Origin: Hyalangium versicolor
GTDB lineage: Bacteria; Myxococcota; Myxococcia; Myxococcales; Myxococcaceae
DNA length: 64,000 bases
NCBI RefSeq assembly: GCF_020103695.1
Contig: NZ_JAHXBF010000012.1
Span: 353,877 to 417,876, forward strand
Reading direction: 5' to 3'
Both the position numbers and the translations under genes were made by a program. Shown here piece after piece: positions 63,525 through 64,000 of this stretch. The notes under the pieces are model-generated. The model did no database searches. It was given only the letters and a program-made list of their open reading frames with translations, and was not told the origin of the DNA. The stretch's first letter is position 1. Each line of letters opens with the position of its first letter.

Positions 63525-64000
63525 ATGAGTACGGGTTGCTCGAGCCTGCGAGTGTTGCGTGCCGCAGTGCGTTGGATCGTCCTGATGCTCGCAGGGGTGC
63601 TCGGCGGTTGTGCCACGGACAGCGCCACCCCTTCCCGGGGAGGAATGGGCGGCAGGGGTGGCCCCCCGGCGATGGTGGCTCGCTCCGTCCTGGGCGGGCT
63701 TCAGCAGATGGATCCTTTTGAGGCCGTGCTCCTGTTCGCTGGGCTCAACTCTGGCGAGGACCTGCCCGAGCGCGAGGCTCCCTTCACTCCCGAGGACGCG
63801 GCGCACCTGTATGACAGGCTGCTGGACACACCTGTCTCCCTGGCGGGCTTTGGTCCTCGGCTCGTCGCTGCTTTCCTCCTGCGGGAGGTGATGGAGGGTA
63901 ACGAGGAGCTCTCCCGCTCAGCTCTCCTCGAGCGCGTGCAACGCTTCCATGGCCTGGCGGTATTGAGGCCCGATGGCTACCTGGCCTGGGCTCTCACTGG
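63525..64000 (+). CDS. lipoprotein of unknown function (partial, runs off window)
   Basis: The visible 158 codons start at an ATG after GGGGAGGA. WIVLMLAGVLGGCATDS is a lipoprotein signal with lipobox LGGC and probable outer-membrane sorting (no Asp at +2). The mature part is Gly-rich, then helical (MVARSVLGGLQQMDPFEAVLLFAG, LYDRLLDTPVSLAGFGPRLVAAFLLREVMEG). The segment FHGLAVLRPDGYLAWALTG reminds me of large myxobacterial lipoproteins with variable C-terminal toxin domains, a weak impression. The missing C-terminus decides. Confidence 0.7.
   Translation, partial: MSTGCSSLRVLRAAVRWIVLMLAGVLGGCATDSATPSRGGMGGRGGPPAMVARSVLGGLQQMDPFEAVLLFAGLNSGEDLPEREAPFTPEDAAHLYDRLLDTPVSLAGFGPRLVAAFLLREVMEGNEELSRSALLERVQRFHGLAVLRPDGYLAWALT

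Overview
The window is high-GC DNA from a myxobacterium, most probably in the Archangium/Cystobacter/Stigmatella/Hyalangium part of Cystobacterineae. This is inferred from strong G/C third-position bias, dense gene packing with ATGA overlaps, many PAS/histidine-kinase, FHA, PilZ, WYL and lipoprotein genes, and a type VI secretion (T6SS) effector cluster of myxobacterial style. No rRNA operon, CRISPR array, insertion sequence, integrase or phage gene is visible.

Layout. (1) 1-3.1 kb: a DUF819-type membrane protein and a sphingosine-phosphate-lyase-like PLP enzyme on the minus strand, a small membrane protein, and a PilZ protein behind a repeat-rich divergent promoter. (2) 3.2 kb: two halves of a serine-type tRNA with a UCA anticodon lie in reversed order (3' half first). 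If functional, this is a circularly permuted tRNA gene. (3) 3.4-12.5 kb: an orphan ParA ATPase, then a tightly coupled six-gene operon that looks lipid- or sterol-directed: alpha/beta hydrolase with Cys in the nucleophile position, acetoacetate-decarboxylase-like protein, DUF1772-like membrane protein, membrane-anchored patatin, cholesterol-oxidase-like GMC oxidoreductase and membrane metallophosphoesterase. (4) 12.5-16.4 kb: two adjacent minus-strand genes of unknown function, one with an HTH-like N-terminus and a degenerate P-loop, separated by a tandem-repeat operator candidate. (5) 16.5-27.4 kb: housekeeping and stress genes (peptide deformylase, hydrolase, VWA protein, pirin, zinc alcohol dehydrogenase, GGQ release-factor-like protein, SpoT-like HD protein, six-PAS histidine kinase, AsnRS).

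(6) 27.4-38.4 kb: a T6SS effector-delivery island. It holds a VgrG with a C-terminal extension followed by a candidate immunity gene, a second plain VgrG, a DUF2169 protein, a ketosynthase-fold protein without its catalytic residues, a PAAR-like (DUF4150) protein with a Cys-rich C-terminal domain, a SMI1/KNR4 immunity protein and a HEAT-like TIGR02270-type protein. No sheath, baseplate or ClpV genes are in the window, so the island must use an apparatus encoded elsewhere. (7) 38.5-46.3 kb: aconitase, a phospholipase-D/cardiolipin-synthase-like protein, an FHA protein and a PafB/PafC-like WYL pair, all on the minus strand. (8) 46.6-52.4 kb: an exported protein, ProB, HflX, a FAAH-type amidase and a GNAT acetyltransferase. 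(9) 52.5-58.2 kb: a complete fructose phosphotransferase operon (EIIA-HPr-EI fusion, 1-phosphofructokinase, EIIB'BC) preceded by a full match to the Cra/FruR operator consensus, with no local repressor gene. (10) 58.3-64 kb: a SAM hydroxide adenosyltransferase (DUF62), a small membrane protein, a PAS histidine kinase, GpsA, an outer-membrane-type protein, a palindromic repeat cluster and the start of a lipoprotein cut by the window edge.

Strongest leads: the permuted tRNA, the T6SS island with its dead ketosynthase and two putative toxin/immunity pairs, the two-gene unit with its own operator, and the palindromic repeats at 50.1, 58.3 and 63.4 kb.
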